Source of the DNA: Alistipes sp. CAG:268
Lineage (GTDB): Bacteria; Bacteroidota; Bacteroidia; Bacteroidales; Rikenellaceae
Reading direction: 5' to 3'
DNA length: 6,442 nt
Assembly: GCA_000434235.1 (NCBI GenBank)
Contig: FR892023.1
Location: 81,847 to 88,288, forward strand
Of this stretch, positions 5,148-6,442 are shown one piece after another (position 1 is the stretch's first letter; each line of letters opens with the position of its first letter). Made by a program: the position numbers and the translations under genes. The notes beneath the pieces were generated by a model. That model searched no databases. It saw nothing but the letters and a program-made list of their open reading frames with translations, and was not told where the DNA came from.

Positions 5148-6173
5148 TTACTTGTTCACCTGGAAACGGGTATTGCCCGTCGTCAGGTAGTCGATCACCT
5201 GGCGTGCGGCGGCCAGGCCGGCGTTGATGTTGGCCTCGGCCGTCTCGGCACCCATCTTCTTCGGGGTGGCGAAGACGCGCTTGCCGAACTTCTCGTCGAA
5301 CTCGGGCTGGATGCCGGCGGCGATGTCGGTGATGTACTTCAGGTCCTCACGCTCGGTGAGCGCACGCATCAGCCCCTCCTCGTCGATCACCTCCTTGCGG
5401 GCGGTATTGACCAGCGTGGCGCCCTTGGGCATCGACATCACAAGGTCGTAACCGATCGAGCCCTTGGTCTCCGCCGTGGCGGGGATGTGCAGCGAGAGGA
5501 AGTCGGAGCACTTGTAGAGCTCCTCGACCGAATCGACCTTCCGCACGCCGTCGGCCTCGAAGACCGCCGGATCGGTGATGAAGGGGTCGTAGGCCACGAC
5601 CTCCATGCCCAGCGCCTTGCCCTTGCAGCCCACGAGCCGGCCCACATGGCCGTAGGCGTGGATGCCGAGCGTCTTGCCCAGGAGCTCCGAACCGGTGCCC
5701 GGGGTGAAGCGGTTGCGCGACATGAAGATCATCATGGCCAGAGCCAGCTCGGCCACGGCGTTGGAGTTCTGCCCCGGGGTGTTCATCACCACAATGCCGC
5801 GGGCCGTAGCAGCCGCGAGGTCCACGTTGTCGTAGCCCGCACCGGCACGCACGACGATCTTGAGCACCTTGGCGGCATCGATGACTTCGGCCGTCACCTT
5901 GTCGCTGCGCACGATCAGCGCATCGGCGTCGGCCACGGCTTCGAGCAGCTGGGCCTTGTCCGTATATTTCTCGAGCAGGGCGAGCTGATGGCCCGCACCC
6001 TCGACGATTTCGCGAATTCCATCGACCGCCTTCTTAGCAAAGGGTTTCTCGGTCGCTACCAATACTTTCATGGGTTTGAGGATTTCTGTGTTCAACATTT
6101 GCGTGTAGTCCCAGGCCTTCACCTCGCCGGTCAGGGCGTCGTAGCCGGTCGGGACATGCGATACCAATGCCAT
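5148..6173 (-). CDS. serA: D-3-phosphoglycerate dehydrogenase, short form without ACT domain
   Basis: Catalyses NAD-dependent oxidation of 3-phosphoglycerate to 3-phosphohydroxypyruvate, the first step of serine synthesis. From the ATG at 6173 it has 341 aa; the family core begins at MKVLVAT (residue 35, ATG at 6069-6071) and is 307 aa, the length I know from Bacteroides SerA. Core blocks: VRAGAGYDNVDLAAA (108-122), NTPGQNSNAVAELAL (131-145), Rossmann segment LGIHAYGHVGR (169-179) with NAD-ribose Asp196 in AYDPF, LHIPATAETKGSI (228-240), NTARKEVI (256-263) with catalytic Arg259, and TPKKMGAETAEANINAG (303-319). The usual catalytic His is replaced by Lys, as in the Bacteroidales/Entamoeba-type enzymes. 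No C-terminal serine-binding ACT domain is present, so feedback by serine through that domain is not expected. I prefer the upstream start because its 34 codons have strongly G/C third positions and leave only 18 nt to serC; 6071 remains a real alternative. Confidence 0.9.
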   Translation of the reverse strand: MALVSHVPTGYDALTGEVKAWDYTQMLNTEILKPMKVLVATEKPFAKKAVDGIREIVEGAGHQLALLEKYTDKAQLLEAVADADALIVRSDKVTAEVIDAAKVLKIVVRAGAGYDNVDLAAATARGIVVMNTPGQNSNAVAELALAMMIFMSRNRFTPGTGSELLGKTLGIHAYGHVGRLVGCKGKALGMEVVAYDPFITDPAVFEADGVRKVDSVEELYKCSDFLSLHIPATAETKGSIGYDLVMSMPKGATLVNTARKEVIDEEGLMRALTEREDLKYITDIAAGIQPEFDEKFGKRVFATPKKMGAETAEANINAGLAAARQVIDYLTTGNTRFQVNK

Positions 6174-6191
6174 ATTCCGTCCGTTACGGGA

Positions 6192-6442
6192 TCATTTGGC
6201 ATGCTTGGCGGCAAACTCCTGCATGCACTCCACCAGAACGCGGACGCTCTCGACGGGCAGGGCATTGTAGCACGATGCGCGGAAACCGCCCACCAGACGA
6301 TGACCCTTGATGCCCACGATACCGCGCTCCTTGGTGAACTCCATGAACTCGGGAGCCAGCTCCTCGTAGCCGTCGGCCATCACGAAGCAGATGTTCATCA
6401 GCGAGCGGTCCTCCTTCTCGACCGTGCCGCGGAAGAGCGGGT
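6192..6442 (-). CDS. serC: Phosphoserine aminotransferase, C-terminal part (5' end outside window)
   Basis: The last 82 residues of SerC, the PLP enzyme that transaminates 3-phosphohydroxypyruvate with glutamate to O-phosphoserine. The frame continues to the window edge through [19 protein letters not shown], so the internal ATG at 6396-6398 is not the start. The diagnostic block [19 protein letters not shown] contains the His-Arg pair (residues 47-48 of the fragment) that matches the phosphate-binding HR near the C-terminus of known SerC enzymes. The PLP-binding Lys lies outside the window. It is the first visible gene of the serC-serA-DUF1015 operon, 18 nt upstream of serA with the longer serA start. 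Identification is firm from this conserved tail; nothing can be said of its promoter. Confidence 0.92.
   Translation of the reverse strand, partial: PLFRGTVEKEDRSLMNICFVMADGYEELAPEFMEFTKERGIVGIKGHRLVGGFRASCYNALPVESVRVLVECMQEFAAKHAK

Noticed and set aside
3827..5227. 466-codon open frame on the + strand opposite the DUF1015 gene
   Set aside because: Its product has no recognisable domain and is rich in low-complexity V/L/R/H runs typical of the antisense frame of GC3-rich genes; the minus-strand frame is a clear protein family.

Overview
The window looks like chromosomal DNA of a high-GC member of the Bacteroidales, most likely Alistipes or a close relative. Four things point there. The proteins closely resemble what I remember of Bacteroidales VorB/KorA-type 2-oxoacid:ferredoxin oxidoreductase and short SerA proteins. 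The gene order serC-serA-DUF1015 is one I associate with this order. The only clear promoter carries the Bacteroidota -7 consensus TAnnTTTG. Codon third positions are strongly G/C-rich while the intergenic DNA is AT-richer. No database search was possible, so the genus is an inference.

Layout from left to right. (1) Positions 1-799, + strand: the 3' part of an LTA-synthase/phosphoglycerol-transferase-like alkaline-phosphatase-superfamily enzyme. (2) Positions 800-985: a short region between convergent genes that holds two copies of a 26-bp direct repeat. Each copy is attached to a hairpin that reads as a terminator for the leftward operon; the two copies are 79 bp apart. (3) Positions 986-3636, - strand: a compact four-gene operon, read right to left, for a four-subunit 2-oxoacid:ferredoxin oxidoreductase: 2x[4Fe-4S] ferredoxin, alpha, beta (TPP-binding), gamma. 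Gaps are 3 nt, 6 nt and a 4-nt ATGA overlap. A -7 promoter element lies at 3668-3675. (4) Positions 3736-3778: a strong UUCG-capped intrinsic terminator ending the upstream leftward operon. (5) Positions 3812-6442, - strand: DUF1015 protein, serA, and the C-terminal part of serC, read serC then serA then DUF1015.

Functionally there are two metabolic modules on the same strand. SerC and SerA make O-phosphoserine from 3-phosphoglycerate. The DUF1015 protein is co-transcribed with them and has no established function; it carries an ADGHHR motif that suggests a ParB/Srx-like fold, so a role in serine or phosphoserine metabolism is a reasonable guess. The oxidoreductase links 2-oxoacid and acyl-CoA interconversion to ferredoxin. 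Its substrate (2-oxoglutarate/succinyl-CoA or branched-chain 2-oxoacids) cannot be fixed from sequence alone.

I see no mobile element, CRISPR array, rRNA or tRNA. This is mostly a conserved housekeeping region. The best leads are the uncharacterised DUF1015 protein in the serine operon, the tandem repeated terminator, the N-terminal extension of SerA and the hairpin between serA and DUF1015.
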